Source: Clostridia bacterium (GTDB lineage: Bacteria; Bacillota; Clostridia; Oscillospirales; Acutalibacteraceae). From it: a stretch of DNA of 41,620 nt. Every line of letters begins with the position of its first letter. Within the stretch, counting starts at the first letter, position 1. The notes below the pieces were generated by a model. That model had not been told where the DNA came from. It ran no database searches and was given only the letters and a program-made list of their open reading frames with translations. Below, one piece after another: positions 23,863 to 32,878 of this stretch. The position numbers were made by a program, and so were the translations under genes. The stretch is taken from assembly GCA_017475765.1 (NCBI GenBank), contig JAFVEY010000067.1, positions 1-41,620 on the forward strand, written 5' to 3'.

Positions 23863-25393
23863 GGGCATCACCGCTTTTCACATTGGCACCGGGCATATTC
23901 TGAACCATTTCAGTTTTGGCGGAAAGTGTTTTCCAGCCCGCACGAACGGCAACATCTCTCATGAGAGCCGCACCTGTCGGAGTGATAGGTGCGGTATACG
24001 GAATTCCGAAGCTGTTTTTGCTGCAAAGATTGATAAATACAAGGCAGAATAGTGCCGAAACACCCCATATTCCAAACAAACCTCCTGCAATGGTAAACAT
24101 TAGTCTTAATATTGCAGCCGGCGCATAAAGATTAGGGATAATATACGAGCAAATTGCTGATATAGCAACCACCATCAGCGTCGGTGCACCGATCAGCCCG
24201 GCATTGATAGCCGTATCACCTATGACAAGACCACCGACGATACTTACGGCATATCCAAGCGGTTGAGGCATACGAAGTCCGGATTCACGCATAATTTCAT
24301 ATACTAGCAGAATCAGAATGGTTTCTGCCATAAGCGACAGAGGTGTATCTCCGATGGAACCTGCAATTTTATTCAGCATAAGAGTGGGAAACATTTCGGG
24401 ATTGAAAGTTCCGAGTGCAGTATATATTCCTGGCAGCAGTATAGAAATTAAAAATGCTGCATATTTTAGCCATCTTGTGAATGTGGCAAAATATGGCTTG
24501 TTGGAATAGTCATCAAGTGTCTGAAAGTATTCTGCAAAAAGATACGGCACTATCAGAGCGGAAGGAACACCGTCCACCAATACAGCAATTCGCCCTTCAG
24601 TTATTTTTCCGCAGACCGTATCGGGACGCTCCGTAACCCCCACCGTACTGAACGGAGATACTCTTCCCTCTTCTTCCAGATACGGAACAAGGTAGCCTGC
24701 CGCAAGAACTGTATCAATATTCACTTTGTTCAGCCTTTCCTTCAGCATGGAAATAATCTTTGGAGAAGCTGTGTCCGAAAGATAGCATAAGCATATTTCC
24801 GTTTTGGACAGTCTGCCTATTGTCATAATTTCTAAGTTCAGCTTCGGGCTTTTCATTCTTCTCCTGATAAGCGTCATATTGGTTCTGAGAGGTTCGACAA
24901 AGCCTTCCTTTGAACCTCTTTGTATCACATCCGATTCAGGCTCGGATATACTTCGTGATTTATATCCCTGAATACCGACTGCCAGCATTTTCGGACAGCC
25001 TTCCAGCGCTATGACAGCAAAACCTGACATAATAAAGCTGTAAAGCTCTTCAAAGGTTGTTATTTCGGTTATATCGTCAACATACAGTATCTTATACTGA
25101 ATATCCGACAGACAGCTTTCAGGAGAGCCTGTAAAGCTGTATTCAAACATCGGCTTTATAATACCGAGAGCTAGGATATCCTTGCTGATAAGATTGTCGA
25201 TTGAAATAACAGCAGAATCTATTCCCGAAAGACTCATCTCATGGATGGTAAGGTCGGCAGCATTGTTAAAATCCCGTCGGATATAATCCAGATTAGATTT
25301 CAGAGAGGAATTGAGTATGGTTTTTGGAACCGCATTTTTTTCGCCTGTCTTTTGTGTATAAATATCCTTTATGATATTGATGAAGTCGTACAA
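23855..25393 (-). CDS. Spore germination protein GerA (A subunit)
   Basis: 512 aa. TTG start 25391-25393, with AAGGTGAT just upstream. N-terminal soluble domain (about 1-290) contains LDYIRRDFNNAADLTIHE, KSRSISEPESDVIQRGSKEGF and VSPFSTVGVTERPD, all GerA-family signatures. Four to five membrane helices follow (about 310-480), with MRESGLRMPQPLGYAVSIVGGLVIGD. The A subunit forms the inner-membrane ion-channel part of germinant receptors, with GerAB binding the germinant. Co-transcribed with the GerAB-GerAC fusion. Shows that the host makes, or descends from cells that make, endospores. Confidence 0.95.
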   Translation of the reverse strand: MYDFINIIKDIYTQKTGEKNAVPKTILNSSLKSNLDYIRRDFNNAADLTIHEMSLSGIDSAVISIDNLISKDILALGIIKPMFEYSFTGSPESCLSDIQYKILYVDDITEITTFEELYSFIMSGFAVIALEGCPKMLAVGIQGYKSRSISEPESDVIQRGSKEGFVEPLRTNMTLIRRRMKSPKLNLEIMTIGRLSKTEICLCYLSDTASPKIISMLKERLNKVNIDTVLAAGYLVPYLEEEGRVSPFSTVGVTERPDTVCGKITEGRIAVLVDGVPSALIVPYLFAEYFQTLDDYSNKPYFATFTRWLKYAAFLISILLPGIYTALGTFNPEMFPTLMLNKIAGSIGDTPLSLMAETILILLVYEIMRESGLRMPQPLGYAVSIVGGLVIGDTAINAGLIGAPTLMVVAISAICSYIIPNLYAPAAILRLMFTIAGGLFGIWGVSALFCLVFINLCSKNSFGIPYTAPITPTGAALMRDVAVRAGWKTLSAKTEMVQNMPGANVKSGDAHE

Positions 25394-25414
25394 AATATCA
25401 CCTTCCCGTCCTTT

Positions 25415-25481
25415 TAAGTGTGTTCATAAAAGGGTGATTTATACATTTTTATGAATATTTCGCTGCTTTAGGAGCAAAATA
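25415..25481. promoter_or_regulatory. Divergent sigma-G-like promoter elements
   Basis: Minus strand, toward gerAA: GTATA (25440-25444), 17 bases, CACACTT (25416-25422). Plus strand, toward the DUF421 gene: GAATA (25453-25457), 17 bases, CAAAATA (25475-25481). Both resemble forespore sigma-G sites (GHATR, CATWHTA), with one or two mismatches. Weak evidence from an AT-rich region, but fitting for germination genes. Confidence 0.35.
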
Positions 25482-25513
25482 TCAATAACGATTTTTTGAA
25501 GGGAACTTTCATA

Positions 25514-26188
25514 ATGATTATTTCTGCAATAAGAACAGTCTTACTTTATATCATCATTATCATTACAGTACGTCTGATGGGAAAACGGCAGATCAGCGAG
25601 CTGCAGACAAGTGAGCTTGTCGTTACCCTGCTGATGTCGGATATCGCTTCCATCCCCATGCAGAATACAGATCAGTCTATGTTAAGCGGCATTATCCCGA
25701 TTCTGATTCTTCTTGTGTGCGAAATATTTATATCCCTGCTGATGCTGAAACATTCGGGCTTCAGAAAGCTTATCTGCGGAAAACCGGTGATCGTCATCAA
25801 TGACGGAAAGGTGGATCAGCAGGCCATGAAGGAGCTTCGCATGAGTACAGAGGATCTTTTTGAGGAATTGAGACAAAAGGATATTTTTAAACTTGAAGAT
25901 GTTGCATTTGCTATCATAGAAACCAACGGGAAAATGAGCGTATTAAAAAAGCCTTCCAGCGATACAGTAACAGCAAAGCAGCTGGGAGTACAGACACCTG
26001 ACCACGGTATGCAGGCTGTCATCATCAGCGATGGAGAAATTGCTTCATCATCACTTAAATTCTGCGGTCTTGACAAAAAATGGCTGAATGGCATTCTTAA
26101 GCTGGAAAAACTGCAGCTTGATGATATTTTTATCATGACAGCCGACAAGAGCAGAAAATATAATATCATCAAAAAGGCAGGTGCATGA
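25514..26188 (+). CDS. DUF421/YetF-like membrane protein
   Basis: 224 aa. ATG 25514 has GAAGGGA upstream. Two to three N-terminal membrane helices (MIISAIRTVLLYIIIIITVRLMGKR and IIPILILLVCEIFISLLML), the signature RLMGKRQISELQ-x-SELVV, then a cytoplasmic domain with PVIVINDGKV and RMSTEDLFEELRQ...VAFAIIETNGKMSV. This is the YetF family. YetF homologues in Bacillus spores contribute to heat resistance and inner-membrane properties. Divergence from gerA genes supports a spore-membrane role here. The exact activity is unknown. Confidence 0.92.
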   Translation: MIISAIRTVLLYIIIIITVRLMGKRQISELQTSELVVTLLMSDIASIPMQNTDQSMLSGIIPILILLVCEIFISLLMLKHSGFRKLICGKPVIVINDGKVDQQAMKELRMSTEDLFEELRQKDIFKLEDVAFAIIETNGKMSVLKKPSSDTVTAKQLGVQTPDHGMQAVIISDGEIASSSLKFCGLDKKWLNGILKLEKLQLDDIFIMTADKSRKYNIIKKAGA

Positions 26189-26189
26189 A

Positions 26190-26570
26190 ATGAGCAGAAT
26201 ATGGAGCGCTGTGGTCGTTTTTGCAGTAATTATTATTGTAATTACAACAGGATTTATATTCAATACAAAATCAGTTGATTCAGTTTCTGAAAAAGTCAAT
26301 TCCGCTCTTGCATACAGCAAAAGCGGAGATAAAGAAAATGCCAAAAAAAATATGGAATCTGCCGTTGAGGAATGGAACAGCAAGATGAATACAATGCTTC
26401 TTTTCATGTCGCATGATAAGCTGGATCAGATAGACGAATCGCTGAATATTGCAGACACATATATCACAAGCGGTGACACCGCCATGTTCAATGCCGAATG
26501 TAAAAGAACGTCTATATTGCTGCAGCATTTCTATGATCTAGAATATCCCACCGTCTATAATATATTCTGA
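26190..26570 (+). CDS. DUF4363 family membrane-anchored protein
   Basis: 126 aa. ATG 26190 follows the previous stop by one base, with AGGCAGGTG upstream. One N-terminal membrane helix (about 5-24) and an external helical domain (SVSEKVNSALAYSKSGDKENAKKNMESAVEEW...). It matches the pattern of DUF4363 proteins, which often accompany DUF421 genes in Clostridia and are linked to spores. Function is unknown; probably acts with its neighbour at the membrane. Confidence 0.8.
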   Translation: MSRIWSAVVVFAVIIIVITTGFIFNTKSVDSVSEKVNSALAYSKSGDKENAKKNMESAVEEWNSKMNTMLLFMSHDKLDQIDESLNIADTYITSGDTAMFNAECKRTSILLQHFYDLEYPTVYNIF

Positions 26571-26573
26571 GCA

Positions 26574-26607
26574 AAAGGCTGTATCGGCAAACACCGACAC
26601 AGCCTTT
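26574..26607. terminator. Bidirectional terminator between DUF4363 gene and glgB
   Basis: AAAGGCTGT (26574-26582) pairs with ACAGCCTTT (26599-26607), with a second TCGG/CCGA stem inside (one mismatch between) and loop CAAACA. It serves the two convergent genes. Confidence 0.8.
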
Positions 26608-26610
26608 GGG

Positions 26611-28515
26611 TTACTTCTTTGCAGTTGTTTTCTTTGTCTTTTCCGTCTTTGGCTTCGGATCGTCCTTTACTTCAAAAATACAGGTGCCGAATGGAGCAAG
26701 TGTGATAAGCGCCGAATTCTGCCATTGCTTATGCGGAACGGCCTCCGACTTGATCGGATAAGGATTTGTTACACCCTTGCCGCCGTAAATCTCAAAATCT
26801 GTATTGAGAACCTCGGTGAGTGTGCAGCCGTCCTTGAGTCCGATACGGAAATTGTCACGTCGAACAGGCGACATATTGCATACGATCGCATATTTCTGTC
26901 CGTCTGTCATACGATAATAGGAATATACGTTGTTATTTCCATCATCAGCGTCAATCCAAAGGAAGCCGTCATTTTCATAATCCTTTTCATAGAAAGCAGG
27001 ATTTTTGGTTGTAAGCTCGCCGATCTCACGGAAAAATCTGTGGAAGCAGCGGTGCATTTCATACTCTTTGATCAGGAACCAGTCAAGTTCCTTTGTTTCA
27101 TCCCATTCACGGAACATTCCAAGCTCATTGCCCATGAAATTGAGCTTCTTGCCGGGGTGAGTAAACATATAGGCATACAAAGTTCTTGCCTGAGCAAATT
27201 TATTGGCATAATCCCCGCCCCACATTTTCTGAACAATCGTTGCCTTTCCATGAACTACCTCATCGTGTGAGAAAGGAAGTATAAACCTTTCAAAGTAGAA
27301 ATAAGCCATAGACCAGTTGATCTTATTATGGCTGCCCTTGCGGAAAAGCGGGTCGATTTTCATATATTCGAGCGTATCGTTCATCCAGCCCATATCCCAC
27401 TTATAGTCAAATCCGAGACCGCCCTTCTCAACAGGTGCGGTAACGCCCGGATAGTCTGAGGAATCCTCAGCGATAAGCATGATATTCTTAAAACGCTCGT
27501 TGAGCTTCTGATTCATCTTTTTAAAGAAATCTATCGAACGGTCGTTGACGCCTCTGTCTTTATTGCCCATCCAGTAAATTCCGTTATTGATCGCATCCAT
27601 TCTGATACCGTCAAAATGGTAAACATCAAGCCAAAATGCGGCGCATGAAAGGAGAAAGCTCTGAACCTCACCCTTTGAAACATTAAAATTGTAGGTACCC
27701 CATTGACTTTGGTTTACATCTGACGGCGGATATTCATAAAGATCCGTTCCGTCAAATTTAGCAAGAGAATAATTATCCCTTACAAAATGAACAAACGCAA
27801 AGTCAATAATCACACCGATACCATTCTGATGACATTTGTCAACGAACGTCATCAGCTGTTCGGGGGTTCCATATCTTGAGGTAGCGCTGAAATACTGTGC
27901 AGACTGATAACCCCACGATCCGTCAAAGGGAAACTCAGCAAGAGGAAGAACTTCAATATGTGTGAAATTATTTTCTTTTACATATTTGATAAGATCATCG
28001 GCAATTTCATCATATCTGAACCACTGAGCGCCGCCGTCAGCTTCACTTTTGCCATAGGGCTTACGCCATGAACCCATGTGCATTTCATATATATTGAGCG
28101 GCTTGTCATAGCATTTGGTTCTTTCTTTCATCCATTTTTTATCATGGAAATATTTCTGAGGATCAATTCTTACAATAACAGAAGCCGTATCCGGTCTGAG
28201 CTCACTATGGAACGCATAGGGATCCGCCTTATCAACTACTGTTCCGCCCTGTTGATAAACCCTGAATTTATAAAGCTGCCCCACTCTCGCTTCGGGTATG
28301 CAAAGCTCATATACACCATTCTGTAATCTGTTCATGCGGTGTGTTCCGCCGTTCCAGCCGTTAAACTCACCTACAACATCAACCCCATGAGCTGCAGGTG
28401 CATATACTCTGAAAATAATTCCGCTTTCATCCTCCGAAACAGGATGAGCGCCGAAATATTGATAGGAATTGCTGCTAATACCCTGATAGTATTCATCCAT
28501 CGAAAAAGCTGTCAT
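26611..28515 (-). CDS. glgB: 1,4-alpha-glucan branching enzyme
   Basis: 634 aa GH13 enzyme that introduces alpha-1,6 branches into glycogen. N-terminal CBM48-like domain (about 20-110, HPVSEDESGIIFRVYAPAA). Catalytic barrel motifs: DFAFVHF (region I variant), GIRMDAINNGIYW with the nucleophile Asp, MLIAEDSSDYPG with the acid/base Glu, and FSHDEVVHGK. A C-terminal beta domain ends near TLAPFGTCIFEV, and a Lys/Thr-rich tail (KPKTEKTKKTTAKK) follows that is not part of the fold. Start ATG with AGGAGATG upstream. No other glycogen gene adjoins it. Confidence 0.95.
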   Translation of the reverse strand: MTAFSMDEYYQGISSNSYQYFGAHPVSEDESGIIFRVYAPAAHGVDVVGEFNGWNGGTHRMNRLQNGVYELCIPEARVGQLYKFRVYQQGGTVVDKADPYAFHSELRPDTASVIVRIDPQKYFHDKKWMKERTKCYDKPLNIYEMHMGSWRKPYGKSEADGGAQWFRYDEIADDLIKYVKENNFTHIEVLPLAEFPFDGSWGYQSAQYFSATSRYGTPEQLMTFVDKCHQNGIGVIIDFAFVHFVRDNYSLAKFDGTDLYEYPPSDVNQSQWGTYNFNVSKGEVQSFLLSCAAFWLDVYHFDGIRMDAINNGIYWMGNKDRGVNDRSIDFFKKMNQKLNERFKNIMLIAEDSSDYPGVTAPVEKGGLGFDYKWDMGWMNDTLEYMKIDPLFRKGSHNKINWSMAYFYFERFILPFSHDEVVHGKATIVQKMWGGDYANKFAQARTLYAYMFTHPGKKLNFMGNELGMFREWDETKELDWFLIKEYEMHRCFHRFFREIGELTTKNPAFYEKDYENDGFLWIDADDGNNNVYSYYRMTDGQKYAIVCNMSPVRRDNFRIGLKDGCTLTEVLNTDFEIYGGKGVTNPYPIKSEAVPHKQWQNSALITLAPFGTCIFEVKDDPKPKTEKTKKTTAKK

Positions 28516-28572
28516 ATTATCATCTCCTGCTGATTTTTATCTGATTTAATTTTAAAATACCTTCATTAGAAT

Positions 28573-28606
28573 GTCATTAGACACATCGTCAGGTTTGTCT
28601 AATGAC
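28573..28606 (-). terminator. Terminator-like inverted repeat after the SCP2-like gene
   Basis: GTCATTAGACA (28573-28583) pairs perfectly with TGTCTAATGAC (28596-28606), overlapping the upstream gene's stop codon. The minus-strand tail is moderately T-rich. Confidence 0.65.
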
Positions 28607-28946
28607 CGCTTTGCTTAAGCGTATTATACAGAGAAAGTGCAAGCATTACATTACCCTTTGTTTTGATTTGTCCTGTGGTAAATGCTCTGAACGGATCAAG
28701 CTGCTGCGTAATGATTTTCTCAAAAGTACTGATTGTCATGGAAGCGAAGATATTGACATTAGGATGCCTTACCGGTTCAATAATTTTACACCCGTCAATA
28801 TAGGCAGCATAAATATAACCGCTTTCCTGCTGACCTGTCAGATACAAAAGCGCTGAAAAGTTACCTCCTACTGCTGACATATCCTGTTCCATAAACTTGT
28901 TTTTAATCAATTCATAACAATCCTTATAATCCATACTTTCAATCAT
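28599..28946 (-). CDS. SCP2 sterol-transfer-domain-like protein
   Basis: 115 aa. ATG 28946 is used, but the AGAGG adjoins it directly, so an ATG four codons later (28934) may be the true start. The fold pattern ends with FEKIITQQLDPFRAFTTGQIKTKGNVMLALSLYNTL, the conserved 'G.i...Gd...a..l..l' end of SCP2 domains. It probably binds a lipid or acyl ligand in the cytoplasm; partner unknown. Alone between glgB and a 270-base AT-rich gap (28947-29219) that holds only its own promoter region and the hyd terminator. Confidence 0.7.
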   Translation of the reverse strand: MIESMDYKDCYELIKNKFMEQDMSAVGGNFSALLYLTGQQESGYIYAAYIDGCKIIEPVRHPNVNIFASMTISTFEKIITQQLDPFRAFTTGQIKTKGNVMLALSLYNTLKQSGH

Positions 28947-29149
28947 CCTCTGTCATACAAAGATCAATATTTTATTATCGTCCGAAAAGATAATTTTTAT
29001 TCAGACACAACTTGATAAAATCAATACTTTTCGATTATAGCATAAAACACAACACATTATTTTCTCCATAAGAATTATAATTAGTTTTATTTGACAAAAT
29101 ATACATTTTATCAATATAAATATTACTTTAAATCATGTTAATTACCAAA

Positions 29150-29190
29150 CTCACAAAAAATACAGCCGGATATTCTTCACAGAATATCCG
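29150..29190 (-). terminator. Terminator of the hydCBA operon
   Basis: CGGATATTC (29167-29175) pairs with GAATATCCG (29182-29190), loop TTCACA. On the minus strand it is followed by GCTGTATTTTTTG, a clear T-run. Confidence 0.9.
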
Positions 29191-29219
29191 ACCGCATTTA
29201 TTGGTATAGTTCCCTTTTA

Positions 29220-30971
29220 TCAAGACATCTTATTTCCTCTTGCAACATAAGTGGTGTGCAGATACTTATGTGCCTTCTCCTTGCCGGGAGCTTCAAAAAA
29301 TTCGTCATATATCATCTTGACAACAGGACTTTCATCGCTGCATCTGAATTCACAGTTCTTGTCATAATCATAGAGTGCCTTGGATCTCAGCGCTTTATAA
29401 TCCACATAATTTCTTACGCTGTCGCTTTGGAGCGGCTGACCTCCGCCGTTGATACAACCGCCGGGGCAAGCCATAATCTCAACCATCTGATAGTCTGCTT
29501 CACCTTTCTTGATTTTGTCAAGAAGTGCACGGGCATTGGCAAGGCCTGATGTAACAGCGACATTGATTTTGATTCCCGCTACTTCATAAGTAACAGTACG
29601 GACAGCTTCCGGACCTCTTACCTCTTCAAAATCTACTTTCTTGAAGTCACCGTCAAGCGTTCGTGCAGCCGTTCTGAGAGCAGCCTCCAGTACACCGCCT
29701 GTTGCACCGAAGATAGCTCCGCCGCCTGTTGCCTTGTTGAACGGTGCATCATAGTCCTCTTCGGGAAGGGACGCAAAATCAAGATGTGCACGTTTGATCA
29801 TTCTTGCAAGTTCTCTTGTGGTAAGAGCTACATCCACATCATCATACTCACCGTCACCTGAACGAAGCTGAGGACGCTTACATTCAAACTTCTTTGCTGT
29901 GCAGGGAATAACGCTGACAACAAATACATTATTCGGGTCAAGACCGTTCTTTTCGCAGTAGTAGCTCTTGAGAACTGCTCCGAACATAGCCTGCGGAGAT
30001 TTGCAGCTGGAAAGGTGCGGAATGAAGTCAGGATAATAATGCTCAACAAACTTTACCCAGCCGGGGCAGCAGGATGTGAACATCGGGAGCGTTCCGCCTG
30101 TCTTTATTCTCTCGATCAGCTCGTTAGCTTCTTCAAGAATCGTAAGGTCGGCAGTAAAATCCATATTGAAGATATTGACATTCTCGCCCAGACGGCGGAT
30201 TGCCGCAACCATTTTGCCCTCGACATTCGTACCGATAGGCAGATTGAAGCTTTCGCCCAAAGTTGCCTTGATGGAAGGAGCGGTAAAGAATATGACCTTC
30301 TTGTCAGGGTTTGCAATAGCTTCCCAGACTTCATCCTCCTGGCTCTTTTCTGTAAGAGCGCCGACAGGGCAGCTTACGATACACTGACCGCAGCCGACAC
30401 AGGGAGAATCATTGAGGCTCTTGTCAAACGGACTGCCAACATGAACCTGATAACCTCTTTTGATGGCGCCGATAACGGATACCGACTGCACATTCTTACA
30501 GGCAGAAACACAGCGCATACACTGAACGCATTTATTATTGTTGCGGACAATATATGGCGACTGTTCGTCAATTTCATAAACAGCTTCTTCGCTTGTGAAA
30601 TGATCTTCATCGACATTATATTCAAGTGCCAACTTCTGAAGCTCACAGTTATTATTTCTTACACATGAAAGACATTTCTTCTGGTGAGTAGAAAGAAGCA
30701 GCTCGATGGTTGTTTTTCTTGATTTGATGACAGCCGGTGTATTTGTGAAAACCTCCATGCCCTCTTCTGCCGGATAAACACACGCCGCAAGAAGTCCACG
30801 GCGGTTCTTTGCTTCCACCATACATACACGACAGGCACCGATACAGTTGATATCCTTGAGGTAGCAGAGCGTAGGGATCTCGATATTAGCCTGCTTTGCA
30901 GCCTGGAGAATAGTATAGCCCTTCGGTACTTCAACAGGGATATTATTTATTTTCAGATGTACTGTTTCCAT
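29220..30971 (-). CDS. hydA: [FeFe]-hydrogenase catalytic subunit HydA (trimeric type)
   Basis: 583 aa. N-terminal [2Fe-2S] domain (CYLKDINCIGACRVC, about 36-50, and C64), a His-Cys3 cluster (HQKKCLSC...C, 96-109), two [4Fe-4S] motifs (CVQCMRCVSAC 148-158, CVGCGQCIVSC 191-201), then the H-cluster domain: L1 TSCCPGW (299-305), L2 PCTAKK (356-361), L3 ACPGGCINGGG (501-511). With HydB and HydC it forms the NAD/ferredoxin-linked, electron-bifurcating-type hydrogenase known from Ruminococcus albus and Thermotoga, which produces H2 during fermentation. In L2 the residue before PCTAKK is Ile where most [FeFe]-hydrogenases have Met. Directly downstream of hydB (14 bases). Confidence 0.95.
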   Translation of the reverse strand: METVHLKINNIPVEVPKGYTILQAAKQANIEIPTLCYLKDINCIGACRVCMVEAKNRRGLLAACVYPAEEGMEVFTNTPAVIKSRKTTIELLLSTHQKKCLSCVRNNNCELQKLALEYNVDEDHFTSEEAVYEIDEQSPYIVRNNNKCVQCMRCVSACKNVQSVSVIGAIKRGYQVHVGSPFDKSLNDSPCVGCGQCIVSCPVGALTEKSQEDEVWEAIANPDKKVIFFTAPSIKATLGESFNLPIGTNVEGKMVAAIRRLGENVNIFNMDFTADLTILEEANELIERIKTGGTLPMFTSCCPGWVKFVEHYYPDFIPHLSSCKSPQAMFGAVLKSYYCEKNGLDPNNVFVVSVIPCTAKKFECKRPQLRSGDGEYDDVDVALTTRELARMIKRAHLDFASLPEEDYDAPFNKATGGGAIFGATGGVLEAALRTAARTLDGDFKKVDFEEVRGPEAVRTVTYEVAGIKINVAVTSGLANARALLDKIKKGEADYQMVEIMACPGGCINGGGQPLQSDSVRNYVDYKALRSKALYDYDKNCEFRCSDESPVVKMIYDEFFEAPGKEKAHKYLHTTYVARGNKMS

Positions 30972-30985
30972 GAATTATCCCCTCC

Positions 30986-32878
30986 TTATTTGGTTACGAC
31001 AGCGCCGAACTTACAGTTGCTCATGCAGACGCCGCACTTGATACATTTTTCCGAATCTATGACATGAGGCTGCTTTACTGTACCGCTGATAGCCTTGACA
31101 GGACAATTTCTTGCACAAAGAGTACAGCCCTTGCATTTATCGGGGATAATTTCATATTTGATGAGAGATTTGCAGACACCGGCAGGACAGGTCTTATCCT
31201 GAATGTGTGCAATATATTCATCCTTGAAGAAATGGAGCGTTGAGAGTATCGGATTAGGTGCTGTCTGACCGAGTGCGCAGAGCGACGATTTCTGCATATG
31301 CTTTGCGAGGTCATCAATTCTGTCGATATCCTCCATCTCACCCTTGCCCTGTATGATCTTGTCAAGATATTGCAGCAGCTTGCGTGTACCCACACGGCAC
31401 GGCGTACATTTGCCGCAGCTTTCATCAACGGTAAATTCCAGATAGAATTTAGCAATATCCACCATGCAGGTATCCTCATCAAGAATGATCATACCGCCCG
31501 AACCCATCATGGAACCGATGGCAAGCAGTCCGTCATAGTCAATAGGAGCGTCGATATGCTCTGCAGGGATACATCCGCCTGAAGGTCCGCCTGTCTGAGC
31601 TGCCTTGAATTTCTTTCCGTTCGGAATGCCGCCGCCTATTTCTTCAATAATTTCACGGAGAGTTGTACCCATCGGGATTTCAACAAGACCTACGTTAGTT
31701 ATCTTGCCGCCGAGAGCAAATACTTTTGTACCTCTGCTCTTTTCTGTACCGATAGATGAATACCAACCGCTGCCCTTATAGATAATCTGCGCAATATTGG
31801 CATAAGTTTCAACATTGTTCAGAACTGTCGGCTTTTCAAAAAGACCCTTTACAGCCGGGAACGGAGGACGTGGACGAGGCTCTCCTCTGTTGCCTTCAAT
31901 GGAAGTCATAAGAGCCGTTTCCTCACCGCATACGAATGCACCGGCACCGAGACGGATCTCCATATCAAAATCAAATCCCGAACCGAAAATATTCTTTCCG
32001 AGGAAGCCGTATTCTCTCGCCTGTTTGATGGCGATTGTCAATCTTTCAACGGCAATAGGATATTCCGCACGGACATATACAAATCCGTGATGTGCGCCGA
32101 TCGCATAGCCTGCGATAATCATCGCTTCAACAACGCACTGCGGGTCACCCTCCAGAATCGAACGATCCATAAATGCACCCGGATCGCCTTCATCGGCATT
32201 ACAACAGACATACTTTTCGTCGCCGGCAGAAGCCTTTGCAAACATCCATTTTCTGCCTGTCGGGAATCCGCCGCCGCCTCTTCCTCTGAGTCCGGAATTA
32301 AGAACCTCATCGATAACATCATCGGGTGTCATGGTAGTAAGAGCCTTTGCAAGCGCCTGATAACCGTCAAGAGCAATATATTCGTCAATATTTTCGGGGT
32401 CAATAACACCGCAGTTTCTGAGAGCAATTCTCATCTGCTTTTTGTAGAAATTTGTTTCTGAGAGAGAAATGATCGAACCGTCCTCATGGACTGTTTCCTT
32501 ATAAAGAAGCTCCTTGACAACATTGCCTTCCTTCAGATGCTCCTTAACAATTCTTTCAACTCCCTCCGGAGTAGCCTGTGCATAGAATGCGCCCTCAGGA
32601 TATACGATCATAATCGGACCGAGCGAACAAAGACCGAAGCAGCCTGTTCTTACCACAAGGATTTCATCCTCTATGCCGTTTTCCTTCAATGATTTCTCAA
32701 GTGCAGCAATTACCTTTTTGCTGCCTGAGGATGTGCAGCCTGTACCTCCGCATACAAGCACCTGCTTACGGTAAGCCGTATGCTTTGCCAGCTCCTCGCC
32801 CTTTTCCTTTACGAGTTTTCTGACCATGACAAGCTCTTCATTCTCTTTTTTGATTCTGTTAAGTTCTTCGATTGTCAT
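30986..32878 (-). CDS. hydB: Hydrogenase NADH-binding subunit HydB (NuoF-like)
   Basis: 630 aa. Thioredoxin-like [2Fe-2S] domain (about 40-125, VCGGTGCTSSGS...TGCFGLC), NuoF core with Gly-rich NADH/FMN loops (GLRGRGGGGFPTGRKW, CNADEGDPGAFMDR, FVCGEETALMTSIEG), the [4Fe-4S] motif SCGKCTPCRVGT, and a C-terminal two-cluster ferredoxin domain (CKGCTLCARNCP, CIKCGVCMSNC). It takes electrons from NADH via FMN. ATGA overlap with hydC shows translational coupling. Confidence 0.96.
   Translation of the reverse strand: MTIEELNRIKKENEELVMVRKLVKEKGEELAKHTAYRKQVLVCGGTGCTSSGSKKVIAALEKSLKENGIEDEILVVRTGCFGLCSLGPIMIVYPEGAFYAQATPEGVERIVKEHLKEGNVVKELLYKETVHEDGSIISLSETNFYKKQMRIALRNCGVIDPENIDEYIALDGYQALAKALTTMTPDDVIDEVLNSGLRGRGGGGFPTGRKWMFAKASAGDEKYVCCNADEGDPGAFMDRSILEGDPQCVVEAMIIAGYAIGAHHGFVYVRAEYPIAVERLTIAIKQAREYGFLGKNIFGSGFDFDMEIRLGAGAFVCGEETALMTSIEGNRGEPRPRPPFPAVKGLFEKPTVLNNVETYANIAQIIYKGSGWYSSIGTEKSRGTKVFALGGKITNVGLVEIPMGTTLREIIEEIGGGIPNGKKFKAAQTGGPSGGCIPAEHIDAPIDYDGLLAIGSMMGSGGMIILDEDTCMVDIAKFYLEFTVDESCGKCTPCRVGTRKLLQYLDKIIQGKGEMEDIDRIDDLAKHMQKSSLCALGQTAPNPILSTLHFFKDEYIAHIQDKTCPAGVCKSLIKYEIIPDKCKGCTLCARNCPVKAISGTVKQPHVIDSEKCIKCGVCMSNCKFGAVVTK

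Noticed and set aside
29080-29125. TTGACA-N17-ATATAA promoter-like sequence on the + strand
   Set aside because: It points at the hyd terminator and into antisense of hydA, with no gene to serve; the area is very AT-rich, so chance match is likely.
30015-30668. 217-codon + strand frame opposite hydA
   Set aside because: Antisense to the Fe-S domains of HydA; no start signal.
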